Shown: piece by piece, positions 34,831 to 47,605 of the stretch
Numbering within the stretch: position 1 is the stretch's first letter
How the letters are laid out: each line of letters begins with the position of its first letter
Assembly: GCA_039881145.1 (NCBI GenBank)
Contig: JAYKKI010000095.1
Location: forward strand, 1,051,501-1,115,500
Length of the DNA: 64,000 bases
DNA from: Druceiella hillmani
Lineage: Eukaryota; Arthropoda; Insecta; Lepidoptera; Hepialidae
Direction: 5' to 3'
Notes under the pieces: generated by a model
What the model was told of the DNA's origin: nothing
What the model saw: only the letters and a program-made list of their open reading frames with translations
Databases searched by the model: none
Made by a program: the position numbers and the translations under genes

Positions 34831-37800
34831 CTCCGTACGTATAAAAGTATATTTGAATGTAGAATTAATTATTCGCCTAATTCAATTTAGAATTTATGTT
34901 ACATTCGTACATAGTTTTATAGTTTGGTAAAATAGTACTTTGTGTATGGTAATCCCAATTAAATTTTTTGTCTATAAATTTCAGGATCCATCCTGAGTAA
35001 TTTTCCAATTTCTTGCGGTCAAATCTGGTTAAGGTTAATCTTGCAGTGTTCATTTAACGTTTGTCATAATATCAATGGTTTACAAGACATTCAGCTTTAA
35101 ATTTTCCACAAAGAAGTGTGATTTAGCATGACTGCTCAGAACACGTCAACTTGATAAATCACTCAGAACATGGCCCTTAATAATACTGTGAAAAAAATGT
35201 ATTGAACGTAACTGAAATATTGGAAAAGAAATAGATTTTGATGATTTAAACTTACTTTATGTCTCGAGTATTTAATGTGTACAAGCTGGTCGGAAGTAAA
35301 TGATAAAAATGGTTACTGATGAAAACTTTCATGGTAAAGTGAATAATATTTTTGATTTTGTAAGATTAAGGTAATATTAATTTTGTCGTTTATTTAACGC
35401 ATAACATAGTTCAGATTCAGAAAATCTACTATTTTTTCTGGATTTAGTTTCGCCTACAGGAAAATCTCTTGATTTTTTTTTAAATTTACCAAATATCCAT
35501 TGGGAAGATAAAAGGATATTCCATTAAAATAATTCTGTATCAACACAATAACATATATAAAGATTGCTTAAACATGTTATATTTAAACACATCGTTTTAT
35601 ATATTAAATGATTATGCTTTTTATTTGTTTTTTCTACATTAATTTGATAAATTTTGGTTCCGGCAATTCAATGCTTTTGAAAAGGTGTTCAACCTAGTTC
35701 TGAGTAGAAGATATTTAAAAATATGTTTCAAAAAAAGCGTACTTCTATAAATTGAGAAAAGTTTGAAAAGTCAAATTATATGAAAGAAACTGCACAAAGA
35801 ATGACTCAATGAATCATGTTCAGACGTTATTGAAAAAGGGTAATGTCTGATAAAAATGTTAAACAATAATTAATATTAATAACTTTAAGAACATATATGT
35901 AAATATATATTCTTAAAACTATGTGCAAGAAATATTTGTTAGAATCATGGCACATTAAATACTTTATTATGGCAGATGAGGGGAATAAATGTAATTCAAA
36001 GATTCTAGTTATGGAGTTCTCATTGCGACTATGTACCGATCAGATCGACAAATATTCTTCCAGTTAAAAAATATATTATTTCACCGCTTTTTACTTCCAC
36101 AAAAAATACGACGAAAAAAATTTAATAAAAACAACCTTCATTGTAAATGTTAACATTTCATCCACAGAGTAATTCACGGCCTCTGCTATTGAATATTCAA
36201 ATTCCTCCAGCGGAGTAATGATAAAAATGAAAGTAATGTCATTTATTTTAAAGAAAAATGATACTTTAAAAGGAAGACATTTAACCTTAAAATCAATTTA
36301 CAAAACGCCTCAGGTTACAAGAGTTGGTCGGAGATGAAGTAATGACCGAGGTTCAATAAAGTCGCAAAGTCTTATTTTTTTGCGCGAATTTTTAATTATT
36401 ATTGAAACATAAAAATAATATTATATTTTATTTTGCGTTATAGATATAAATTATTAGGTATTAGATATAAATTATTAGATTAGTTATAATTCCATGAGGC
36501 TGTACATTTAAAATTTTAAATGCTAAAATATCTGGAAACTAGTTTTAAATTGCTGCAATTGTTTTTTCTTTAAATTTACTACAATTTCGTTCGAATTTCA
36601 GCCATTTAAAGTTGGAGATTGCTTTACATTGATGAATAAAAGTCTGCATAAGATTTATTGTTTACAAGAACTTAATGGATAAAAAATATTCTTTCAATTG
36701 TTTTATATTGATTGTAATTTCACTAAAAAAATGGTTAAGTACGAGTGAAATTCGTATTCTGACGATTATATTATCTATACCGTTTTATCATCATAAAAGT
36801 AAATACGAAATTTTATTGATATACAAAAAAGTAGAGAAAAAAATTTTTCTGTCACGTAAATAAGTCGATAAAGAATTGGAAATTAATGATTTCCGGTTTT
36901 TGCCTTTACTTGCACTGTCAGAGTTTGTTTCGTGCCAAATCTTAAGATTTTAAGTCACGGGGAACTACTTTTTAGGTTATGATATAAGAATAAGGACTTC
37001 TGCATCAACATTCTTGTTATTTGAAAGGCCGTATGTTGTTATTCCACATATATTTTAGATTTCTACAGGACTATAGGATCAAATATTTCGATATTTTGTT
37101 TTAATTTCAACTCCATACCTCTGGTCATGGTCAAAAATATATATTTCTATATAGACATACATACGAACAACAAAGTAATCTTACCTCTGTTCTATTATTT
37201 TGATGGATAGGACCTTAAAAATGAAAGTTGTGTAATTATGAAGCCTGTAATTTATAATCCTCCACCGGGTCTCAAAAGCTAAAGGGTTTTGAAACGTGAT
37301 TTTAAGGTAAATATCTATCTTATTTATCGTTTGATAAATATCGTTTGAAAATTTAATAGTATTAAGTTAATTTTTAATTTGAATATGTTTCTTAAATTGA
37401 AATATTCAAGATTATGAAATATTTTCGTCTAAGAAATGTTAATAATTATAACAAAAATTTGCGTCGAGTTGATTGCGTTCCAAAAATTATTCACAACAAT
37501 GTTTTCTTCTCGTAAGAGAAAATTTCTACATTACTTTATATCAAGGAATAATAAAAATTTTATTGTATGAAGGTAAAATTATTTTATTTTATGACTTTAT
37601 AATTTCTCATCCCTACTTTATTTTTTATTGCATATATTAGTGTTGTCTCTCGTAACAGTGGGGTGTCGATAACTATTGTGATTCAATTATTATACAATTG
37701 CAGTGGAGTGATATTTATTTACGTTTATTTATATTATATTTATTATTATGATTTTTAATTCATGAAATTGTATTCTTTAAGAAATATTTTTATTAATGTT

Positions 37801-38558
37801 GTTATTCAGATTATTCAGATTTAGATAGATAGTCTTTCTTCAATTTGTCGGACAATCATATCATGGGAATGTGTGAGCTCGTTCGCCAAACTCCATTAAT
37901 TATTGTAAAAAGTGTACTTTTATTTAAATATATAAAGGTCACGGGAGTTATTAGATAATAAAAAAAATATAATTTAAAGATATGTTCAAAATATTTTTTT
38001 TCAAATAATAAAGTATTAAATGAAACAAAACTGAATAAAATAAACTGAAAAAAATAAATGTTTAAATCTTTTTTGAAAATATCTTGTGAAGGTTTTCATT
38101 TGGTATAAAGTTCAAAATATTTCTAGGTCAATGTAAATAGGGTGTGTAATAAAAATATTATATCGTTTTAAATTCGTGCGTCTGTACGTTAATGTTGCGT
38201 TAATTATTTTCAATATAAATCGATTTTAAAGTTTTTTAAAATTAACTGGCGACAATTTCGCAACGATAATCTGCTTATAGTAATTATAAATTATTATTTT
38301 TAATTAAGTTCTTATTTATTATAGAACTACCAGTAATAAAGATATACAAATATCTATGGTATGTAACAATGAATTTGCTTTTATAATAAAAGTTAATGTT
38401 AGTATCAGAAAAGTATTGGAATACTGCGTTTTCATAATTGCCACCATTGCCGCAATTAAAATCCCTGTAATGTAGTTTTTTTCGTTAAAAAGATATTTTT
38501 TGTTGATAAGTTCATAATATTACACGAAGAAATGTATATTAACATTATATATTATTAG

Positions 38559-38640
38559 CTGTGCCAGCGATTTCGTTCGCGCGGAATTCGGTATAAGAAA
38601 AGTTCAATATTACCAATATTTCATTTTGCTAACAGTGCCA
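38559..38640 (-). mobile_element. Insect repeat end (TTAGCTGTGCCAGCG), left-arm copy
   Basis: TTAGCTGTGCCAGCGATTTCG followed by TTCGCGCGGAATTCGG resembles the conserved end of insect Helitron-like repeats. Its partner lies at about 60,860-60,945 in the right arm, so this insertion predates the duplication. TAACAGTGCCATCTGCCGTC downstream is conserved in both arms too. Confidence 0.5.
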
Positions 38641-38854
38641 TCTGCCGTCAAATGTTTTTACTTAATATTTGAAGACTATAAAGGGAAACACTTAAGTATT
38701 GTTTAAAATGATGACCGTAGGTTAAAATATTGTTAATTAACGAAACATGGATGGATGAATATCGACTAAACATAGATTTGACTGTTTTAGTTGTTTTTAG
38801 ACTTTTTTATGAGATTAAAACTTACAAATACCGCTAATAGGTAGCGTTAAATGT

Positions 38855-38925
38855 AATGTTATAAGTCAAATTTTGATAATGTTATAAGTCAAAAACCTTG
38901 ATAATGTTATAAGTAAAAAATCAGA
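38855..38925 (+). repeat. Triplicated 20-bp motif GATAATGTTATAAGT
   Basis: AATGTTATAAGTCAAA-TTGAT occurs three times in tandem with a period of about 25-27 bp. The right arm (60,585-60,600) has a single shorter version, so the repeat expanded in the left arm. Confidence 0.7.
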
Positions 38926-41022
38926 ATAAAAAAGTTTGACATTTAAAAATTACTTTAGCGTTATCGCTATTGTAGATCACACAAAAAGAAGTCGATAGGC
39001 GGGTGGGCAGTAATACCCGTATGCGTTGTCATATATTCATGAAAATAGTATCAATAATAGATTAGTTCTTGAGAGATGTGACAGTTGGTAATATACGTTC
39101 AAGAATGTTATACTGGAAAGGGCGAGTGTGTGAGTTTCATTTTCGGTCCATTTTGAGAACAATTTAGAGACGTCCAATGGAACAATACAATTCATGTTTT
39201 CATATAGTTTTCTTTTGACTAATGACTGTCCTACCTGGAACACATTTTGTCTGGTAACACATTTTCTCAATCAACTTTCTAAACAGTTTGTCTCACGCTC
39301 ACAACCGTAGTACTCCTTAGGTTTTACCAGTAGTCCTATCTCGTTTTAATTAAGTATCATATTCTGATTTTTGTTTCGGTTTTTAATCAATCCCTTATAA
39401 AAAAAAATCTTACGTTTGGGTTTTCGTTATTTAGAACTGGTGAGTGCGTAACTTCATTTATCGAATAAACTCAACGTGTACTATTAGCTTTGAAATATAT
39501 TAAAAAAAATGTTACAAAAGTATTTTATCTTAATGGTATTTGAACAAGATATATAAGTCATTATTTGTACTTTGACATATATTTATAGCATAGTGTTTAA
39601 TTTTGGAAATGTTAAATAATTTAATGTACATATAACTTTAAATTTGCTAAAAAAGGAATTAAGTTATCATTAAGACTAAACCACATGTAAACAATAAATT
39701 ACATTTCTTTCACACGTGCATCTCAATCAGCAGGCATATTAATTTTAACGATTCACGTAAATGTGTGTAAGTATTCAATAAAGCTATTGTTTGGGGAATA
39801 TAGTAAATTGCATTTTTCAATATATATTTTTTGAGGATAATTATTTTATTATAAGCTTTATTTAAAAGTAATTTAATTAGATTCAAGAATTAATATCATT
39901 GATCCATTGCTAAATATTTAATTTTATACTTTAAAAAATGTGAAGTAGAGGATTTAGTTCTATTTGAATTCGAAGCAGAATTGAAATTATTATTTCAAAA
40001 CAGTTTAGAAACTCTATTTTTTAAATTTTTTAATTTGTTTAACTTCCTTTTTTTAATCTTCCATTTTTTCTAATAAAACTACTTTATAATTATTTCTAAT
40101 TTTGTAACTAAATTTATTCATTTCTTTTTCAAAATCGCATCAAATGATTTTTCCAGTCTGAGTTTGTAAATATATTTATTCATTCTTTTTCTGCATGTCG
40201 TCATTCACTTCAGGATAATAATTGTGAATTCGGATATCGAAAAGATTAATTAATTCTTCTTCTGTATTCGAAAACCATAAGATAATATATAATATTTGTA
40301 AATCTTGAAATTTAAATGAAGTGGTATCATTAAAAAGAGTAATTAATTTAAAAACTCGTGTTTTTAATTTGAACACGTAAACACATTCATTGCGAATCCG
40401 CCATGTTTTGAGTCGGCATACATATGTATGTAGCATATAGAAAGCAGATATATGAATACTATATGCTTTCTATATACATATGAATATAGAAAACAGATGT
40501 ATGAATGGATACATTGGCGAAAGCTATTTGGACGAACAGTAGTACTTTCGTTGGGTGCCGGATCTATTCGACTTTTCTTTTGAAGTAACCGAGAGGTTCA
40601 CGAGATTTATTCGGCGTTGAAGGTCATTTTAGAGCTTCTTGGAATTCACGAGATTTATATGGTGTTTTATCAAGGCCTTATTAACATTGTTAATTTTTTT
40701 GGGTATTGATAAATAATATAAAGTTTATAGATACCTCTTGATACAATTAATGGTTAATATAGTCGTGCGCTCTTCTAGCTGGTAATAGTTAATTAACCTT
40801 TGAACTTAAAACATCTATACAAATATTGTCCGGACCAATTTAAATATTACCTCCTAAGGTAATATTTCAATATATTAATACCTCCTAAGGTAATAACCCA
40901 AATAATTGAAATTAAACTTGATTTCAATTATTAAGATAAATATTTTTAGCCTTAATTCAAATTTTATTTAAGATCAAACATTTCTACGTAATGTTATGCT
41001 ATTTATACCCATCAGCAGCTAT

Positions 41023-41388
41023 TTAAACGTCCAGACAAGCTGGAAATAGACGCGGGAAACTTTTGCATTTTAGAAGCGAAAGCGAGACTTCACCATTTAA
41101 CGTTAAATACAATTGCCTGAAAATATTAGGAGGAAGATTAGCTTTGATGTTTAAATTAAACCAATTAAAATAGTTGGTTACGGCACTTGAGAGCATTTCA
41201 ATGAGAATTACCCAAATGATATCAAGAAATGTTAAAATAAAGGAAATTATTTTATTAGTATCTATTCGAGGCAGCGTAAACTGTTGCCTGTATTCATTGA
41301 CCCGGCTCAACTGTTCAAGAAAGCATTCGACTGTCCTGTCCGTTGTTAAATCAATTGACCCTATTCTAATAAAATCACCCATTTTCAA
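41023..41388 (-). other. Open frame of 121 codons, part conserved in the right arm
   Basis: I do not recognise a family. The N-terminal part, containing ECFLEQLSRVNEYRQQF and TLPRIDTNK, is about 90% conserved at DNA level with 57,385-57,515 (plus strand there). Several differences are synonymous, but the right copy has a stop in place of the Gln of FLEQ and deletions downstream. The C-terminal half has a hydrophobic run (LTFLDIIWVILIEML). It may be an exon or transposon remnant that was intact before duplication. Confidence 0.25.
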
Positions 41389-41793
41389 TTAACAGTAAGA
41401 TTAACAGAAGCTACCGCTGCGAGAAGAAGACGTGATCATCAGTGAGGGCGGTCTACTGCTGTTGTCTCGTTGGTAGTTTGACTGCGCGCTGCATATTTGT
41501 GAGTCGTAATTCTCATGATAATTACTTGGTTTACATGAATTCGCTATTGAATGTTCAACGGACTAATCTAAAGTTATCATGTTAGATCACACACAATAAA
41601 GACTTTATGAATATTTTAAAATAAGTAGTTTAATAACGTACAACTTTTTTTCAAATATTTTCACTGAAAAGGCGAATATATAGGTTTAAAAAAAAAGATT
41701 GTTAATAACGTTTTCAGGTATTTCTGAAATTATATTAGCCGAATTCATATTTTTCTAAACTCTAGATTTCTCAGAGTTCTTTTGAATAAGCGA

Positions 41794-41796
<3 letters not shown>

Positions 41797-41849
<53 letters not shown>
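41797..41849. repeat. (TA)n microsatellite shared by both arms
   Basis: It sits at the position equivalent to 56,859-56,922, with TTTGAATAAGCGATGAAT on one side in both arms. The microsatellite was therefore present before the duplication. Confidence 0.9.
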
Positions 41850-41853
<4 letters not shown>

Positions 41854-42423
41854 AAGGACACAGGAACTTGTATTTGATAAAAAAAAAAATTATTGTAAAA
41901 GTGCTTTTTATGCTTCGAAGTCTCGTTCCATTATTGTATATTTAAATATATTTAAAGTTTTGTAGTATTTATAAAAGGCTAGACTAATTGGAATTGTGAT
42001 TTTCATATAGCTTATCTTTTTATACCTGCGTTATATAGCTTATCTTTTTATACCTGTCTTATAACGTTAATTGTTCACGAGTTTATTTAAATGAACTTTT
42101 ACGCAACTTTGTTTGAAATGAACTATATTTGTGGCAATCGGTTGAGAATCTAAAAATAAAATATTTGCATTTATCTGCTCCATATTTTCCTCTATTATGA
42201 AAAGAGAAAAAACTTGGTAAATCGTGACCCGATCTTCGGTTATCCAATTCCTTATGACAATACATAAATACGGCATTCAAAAACAAGATGTTATGTGTTA
42301 TATTGGTAAGAAAACGATAAAAGAACTCCAATTCACATGGATGCAGTTATTTGTAAAGCTACTTTTTAAAAGAATTGATTGAATGCAGTTGAAATTTTAA
42401 AACATCTAATGAAACATGTTCAC

Positions 42424-42721
42424 AATTAAACGAAATTATGTCATGTAATATTATTTCTACTTTCTTTAATTTCTTTACTACGACATAAGTTTCGTTGTAT
42501 TACAACATCTTCAAGTGGGATATTAGCAAAGATTGCTAAAATCCCACCTAATATCCTTTGCTAATATCTTTGCTAATATCCCACCTGAAGATGTTGTAAT
42601 ACAACGAAACCTAGGTCGTAGTAAAGAAATTAAATAAAGTAGAAATAACACTACATAACGTAGTTTCATTTAATTGTGATTAATGAATTTCTACAAAATT
42701 AACGCTAAATATATTCAATAT
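42424..42721 (+). mobile_element. Foldback retroelement copy 1 (Penelope/retrozyme-like)
   Basis: A long hairpin starts AATTAAACGAAATTATGTC and ends ATAACGTAGTTTCATTTAATT. It is followed by a tail of about 40 bp (TAATGAATTTCTACAAAATTA...ATATTC) and AATAT. It is flanked by a 15-bp target duplication, ATGAAAcATGTTCAC at 42,409-42,423 and ATGAAAaATGTTCAC at 42,722-42,736. The same locus without the element exists at 59,910-60,050. The central region has an extra partial duplication (GCTAATATC repeats). Target duplications of this length point to target-primed reverse transcription rather than a DNA transposon. Confidence 0.8.
42581..42621 (+). ncRNA. Candidate hammerhead ribozyme core, element copy 1
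   Basis: The order is CCAC (stem I), CTGAAGA (C3 to A9), a GTTGT/ACAAC stem II, GAA, then A-CC-TA-GG-T as a 3-bp stem III, C as cleavage-site H17, then GTAG. Stem I is weakened by one mismatch (GTAG instead of GTGG). One unpaired T sits between A9 and stem II. Penelope-like elements are known to carry minimal hammerheads with very short stem III. The inverse half of this element (minus strand) has TTGAAGA and is presumably dead. Confidence 0.45.
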
Positions 42722-43501
42722 ATGAAAAATGTTCACTAATTTTCAATTTATATGATGAAATCTCATATGTGTGTATACGTTTAATATTTTGATTAAGATT
42801 AAAAGGAAGTTTGCAAATGTCGTATATTGTATACTGAACTAAATTACATAGTAATTAAAAATTTAGACGCTAACATCGCTGCCTAAAAGAAATAATGAAA
42901 GATAAAAATAAACAATTATAAAAGTATAGCCCAAGTATAATCAAAGAATAATACTGGCAAATATGATAAGAGTAGCCTCATGGTAGATAAGTGTCAAGTG
43001 TCTATACACCAGGCAACCTTTACTAAAATTGTTTGCAAGTAAATGAATGAATATATTTTCTTAAATGTTTACGTCAACGTAGTTTCGGTTATAAATTTAT
43101 TATAACAGTAACAATTAAAAAACAAGCTCGACTAATTAATAAATATTATTACAATGTTTAAAACATCGACTAACAGCCGCTTATAAAATCTTAAGAAGTT
43201 AATTGAATATTTGAGCGAAACATTTGCTTCAAACGACTACATGGAAATTAATATTAAATGTTTCTTCTTATAATTGTATTTTCCTCTCTTTCGTAGTCTA
43301 ATACTAATTGTCAATTAATTTAAAAATAGAAAATTATATTTTCTTGCTAAGGGCAAGGGCTAAATATAAATGTGTTTTCCGATGAGATTCAATTGTGAAA
43401 GCAAAAAGGTTTAATTTTATTTCTGTTTTTTTCAGTCAAGCGTAATTTCTATTTCAACGTAAGTATGTTAAAATACGAAATTTTGCTACAGCTTAGTTTA
43501 A

Positions 43502-44539
43502 GCGTTATTATTTTTTACATATTTTGCTACTTTGCGATGTGTTCTTTTTTGTATGTGAATTTGTTTTTGAGTGATAAGTATTATATAATTTATAGATAAG
43601 TATTAAAATTTACTGTAGTTACTTATTTAACTACTCATGAAAAATTTACCTATCGAAATATTTCACATAACTTAATTTTTTAACTCAAAGTACTAGACGG
43701 CATATGGGTAGTTACGATATTATTTAAAGAAGAGCAGAGCAGTAAAAATGACAGCTAAAAAATACCTTCTCAAATTAAATAATTAATTATTTCCATGGCA
43801 TTTCAGTCCTGACTACAATGGCATAATTCGTCACCATGGTGGCTTGGGTTGATTACAAGGCATACGGCCGCGAGGACCCGGGTTCGACTCCTGGCCGCTC
43901 GTCGAGCGGGGCTGGACTAATGTTCTGGTTGACTGTAAGAAATTACTCTTTTAGCAATTAGATACGTGTGTGTCAATTATATACATTAAAGCACAGAAAG
44001 AAGATAATTCGCGCGGCGCGCCTCTCTGCGACCAAACAAATGTTAAAAGGCAAGTCTGGCAAATTATGTAATCTGTACCTATTACTTACACTATACATTT
44101 CAGATCGGAATTAACTGAATTCAGTACGCATTTCTTTGAAAAAAAGGTTTCGCAAAAGTTAAAGCCAAAGCTGCAAAAAAATCTGCGAAAGGTATCTCGG
44201 AACGTGTAAAATAAAGGATTCGTATTTGTCTATAGCTGCTGAAATTTCAACGTAAATTACTGGACATAATGGTGATGTTAAAAATCAGAATCGTCCCGAT
44301 ACCAAGGTTTTCAAAAACAAATATGTTAGTTATTAATTTTACAAAATTTAACATTTGAGTGGTTGGAACGAAAAAATATAATACAGATATTGAAGAAACA
44401 CACAAAACTCGAAATGAATTGTGGAGTTGGCCAAAGATTATGACGAATTACCCAAATTTTTATTTGCCGTACCAATAATGTTTTAAAATCATTATTATCA
44501 AGACAAAATGGCGGACGCCACATCATCACATTGCACGTC
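43502..44539. mobile_element. About 1-kb left-arm insertion containing a SINE
   Basis: Arm homology stops at AGTTTAA (43,495-43,501) and resumes after a second AGTTTAA (44,540-44,546), while the right arm passes with about 20 bp between (near 55,075-55,095). The 7-bp repeat may be a target duplication. I see no terminal inverted repeats and no transposase. Apart from the tRNA-like head it holds AT-rich DNA with some GC-rich patches (about 44,010-44,035). Confidence 0.55.
43826..43985 (+). mobile_element. tRNA-derived SINE
   Basis: It has an A-box-like TGGCTTGGGTTGATTACAAGG (from 43,839) and, about 42 bp on, a perfect RNA polymerase III B box GGTTCGACTCC (43,881-43,891) inside CCCGGGTTCGACTCCTGG. 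This spacing fits a tRNA-like promoter. The head does not fold as a clean cloverleaf and runs on into a non-tRNA body (GGGGCTGGACTAATGTTCTGG), as in SINEs. The 3' end is not clear. Confidence 0.65.
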
Positions 44540-47500
44540 AGTTTAAAGCTGAATATTTCGTAAACAAAACTTAAAAATTAAAAACAAAACCTGAATTTAA
44601 TTTTATAAAAATATTTGATCCCAATTTCATGTATTTCTATCATTTGCATTAAATATTTTTTTTCTAATTTTATTCATATTAATGAATGTCTTCAACTCGT
44701 CTACTTGCAAAATTTCATGGGCACAGGTCTATAACTGTAGAAACTGTCAAACTATGACAAATGGACGGACGCACATGACGAAATGATGAAGGTTCCGTGT
44801 TCTACTTTCGAAATATAAGAACAAAAAATGAAAAATATGTCGTTGTCGGTGTGTCCGTTATTAGGTCTAGTATATTAATTATGAGCCAAATTTATACATA
44901 AATTTGTATTTTGTAGTTTCTTGTAAATACCTTCCAATAGTTTTTGCCTTATTTTCTTAGCTTTATTAAAAAATCGGTGTAGGAAAACATAAAAAACAAT
45001 TAATAACTCGGTTTTCCCATAACTTGTTCCACGACTTTCTTTTTAGAACATTATACGTTTTGTTTATAAGCCGTAAGTCAAATACCATGCCATAATTCGC
45101 TTTCGTGGTGTGTTTTAATCAGGGTACTTCTCACAAAGGCAAGTAAATTGCGTAGGTTCACACAGCGGAGTTGGGGTAAGACGCGGATTGCGCGTGCTGC
45201 AATCATTAGTGATTTATGAGCTCAATCACTTAAACAATTTATAAGCCTAATTTGAATATTGTATTATTATATAAAAAATAATTATATAACATTTTTGTAC
45301 AAGCAAAATAAGTCAGGCCTTCGTTTCACAAGACGATATAGGTAGGTAGCTTGCTTATACCTACTGGTATTGTGGAATTGGAAAATATTTTTCATTTACA
45401 CTAAACGGCATTTAACGATTAAATTAATAATTTTAAGGCTCCGTACTATTGACTCATGTGGGTTTTCCTACTGACCTAAGAACCTGAAACTTTTAAGTAC
45501 GAAAAAAGATCTCATGACACAAGTGAAGGAACAAGCTAATAATTTATTTATCTAAGCAGAATTATTACGTGACAAACAATTTTTATATTTTCGTAAAGTT
45601 TCCCCTTTTTAAATTTTATGATAACATGATGTGACGGTAAGAATCCCGGGGCATGAGTTCTAATACACTTGATAGTCTCTTATTTAGCCAAGAATGTATA
45701 TTTATGTTTGAAAATCATACTTTTGATGTGTCAGATGTGTGGGATAATCATAACATTTCTTACTATATGTTTATCTTTAAATTCAGCTAACGGAGCAAGA
45801 ATTTTTTTTTGCGATATCTTTCGTTTGTTGAACATACGAACAAAAATTTGCTTATATCATATGGTTCTTATATTTAGTAAATTCATATTCAATTCCAGCT
45901 CCAGTCATCATCTGTGACCGAAGTCCAAAATCGATTGGCTGACTAAAATTGTCCAAGACCTGTGATACAAATGATTGACAACTGCCCAAATTATGGAGGA
46001 AGACACTAGTGATGTAAATTATATCTTACAGAATGTTTCATAACTATTAAGCTGTCAGGTTGTAATTTGAAAAAGAAACAATATTCTTTATGAATTTTAC
46101 TGAAAGTTGTACTAATCAGACCAGAAAATGTTTCTGCTACCTGGCGACATAACTCGAATTAGATAACACTACTTCGCTCCTTTTCTTCTAATAGACCTCA
46201 TGTTAGTCAAATGCATTACAATATGTTATTAAATATTCATAAGATTATAAATTATTTATTGAAATAAAGAAAGCATTTCAAATAAGAGCAAGTGATAGCT
46301 GTCTATAATTAATATAATGATTAAAACGGCTTGAAAAATCATCATGTTGTTCTATTACGGCAGCTCCTGATGAAGTTTAAGCATGATTTTAAAATTACTA
46401 GTATTATACGAGTTTGTATTAATATGAAAAGAACTTCACTTGAAATGTAATTTCAACTTTATGAAAACATTAAATTATCATATTAAGCTTAGACAGCGCG
46501 AACGAGGGTATTCAATTCTATCGTGTCTATGTAAAAAATTAAATAAAAACTTTATTGACATTTATTTTTCTAACCATAAAATATAATTGTATTCAACGAG
46601 CATTGGATATGAAATTATTTGGCACACATTTTTAATAAATATTGGCAGTAAATATCATTGTGAAATATCAAAAGTGTAATAAGGTGAATTAGTGTCAGTT
46701 GTACGTACGATTCTTGTTACAAAATATGCTATTTTATTCCAATCATAGGTTATATCGATACAACACATACGTAAATTTGAGTTACTTGGACGTCAGCTTT
46801 TTAAGCTACAACAAGATATAACATCTCTCTAACATCGATAGTCGATCATGTGTGACTTTGTGATTTTCGTAATAACTACTTGCTAATAACTATTCAAAAT
46901 TTAACTTCAATGAATATCGTAATTTAGATTTTCAAAAGTTTTAAAACTTCCCCAGCTGTAGTCGTTAGTTTTTGATTTCCCGTAATGAAATAAGATATAT
47001 TTGCGGATCCATCGTATCCATCTGTTATAACTTCACTTTCTAGAATCTTCAAATTGTGTACATTAAACTACACTTTCTTCAGGTGAGACTATGCTTCAGG
47101 TGAGAATTTCAATGTACGTATTGTAAAATATTGAAAAAAAAATTAATGTACTTCCACACACATGTAAATTACCATGGAAATTGTTCTGACTCCTTCGGGT
47201 GGGACGTTGTTGGACACGCCTTCCCTAGTAAAAATGTGGTTTTATTTACGATTTTCCATTATTAAATCTCGCTCATAAAATAATTCTAAAGTCCAAAATT
47301 ATTAACAATTAGATTCATATTTTTCATTTTACCACAACGGATCTGTGTATATATCAAAATACCTTAAAATTAATAATAATTTTAAGATATATTGACAAAT
47401 TCCGCTCAGAAGGAGGACTTGGAACAGTCTGCTTGAGAAGGCCAGGGCCACCGAGGACTGTCGATCTACTGATGATGATAATATTGACAATATCGAAACC

Positions 47501-47605
47501 CCATTCAATGCGTGTTTGTCAAGCACATGACCTGTTGTTATTATTTCAAATTTACATGCTAAGTAAGCTCCTCAATCAGTAATTCAAGCGACGAATTTAA
47601 ACAAA

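Larger units (their letters stand above)
31080..38105. other. About 7-kb segment present only in the left arm
   Basis: The right arm goes from its (TA/CA)n tract to the next homologous block in about 200 bp (61,580-61,754), while the left arm has about 7 kb. It is either an insertion here or a deletion in the right arm. It contains the 63-bp minisatellite and a GC-richer patch at 34,520-34,830. Apart from these it is AT-rich with no gene or transposon protein recognised. Confidence 0.75.
42365..42835 (+). repeat. Left-arm segment also found, same orientation, at 59,910-60,050
   Basis: The sequence around the foldback element (AGAATTGATTGAATGCAG... TTCACTAATTTTCAATTT ... GGAAGTTTGCAAATGTC) recurs without the foldback at 59,910-60,050. 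The orientation is direct, not the inverted one expected of the arms. It is probably an older dispersed repeat and provides an empty site for the foldback element. Confidence 0.8.

Noticed and set aside
43826..43910. A functional tRNA gene
   Set aside because: It has a good B box but no convincing acceptor stem or anticodon arm. The sequence continues into a SINE-like body.
46355..46385. CTCCTGATGAAG as a hammerhead start
   Set aside because: No GAAA with flanking stems follows within a usable distance.
47465..47500. A second hammerhead-like motif (CTGATGA, AATATTGACAATAT stem, CGAAAC)
   Set aside because: Core C3-A9 and GAAA are present with a stem between them, but no stem III or matching stem I follows (CCCCATTCAATG). 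It lies in about 105 bp absent from the right arm, so it is probably a repeat fragment rather than a ribozyme.
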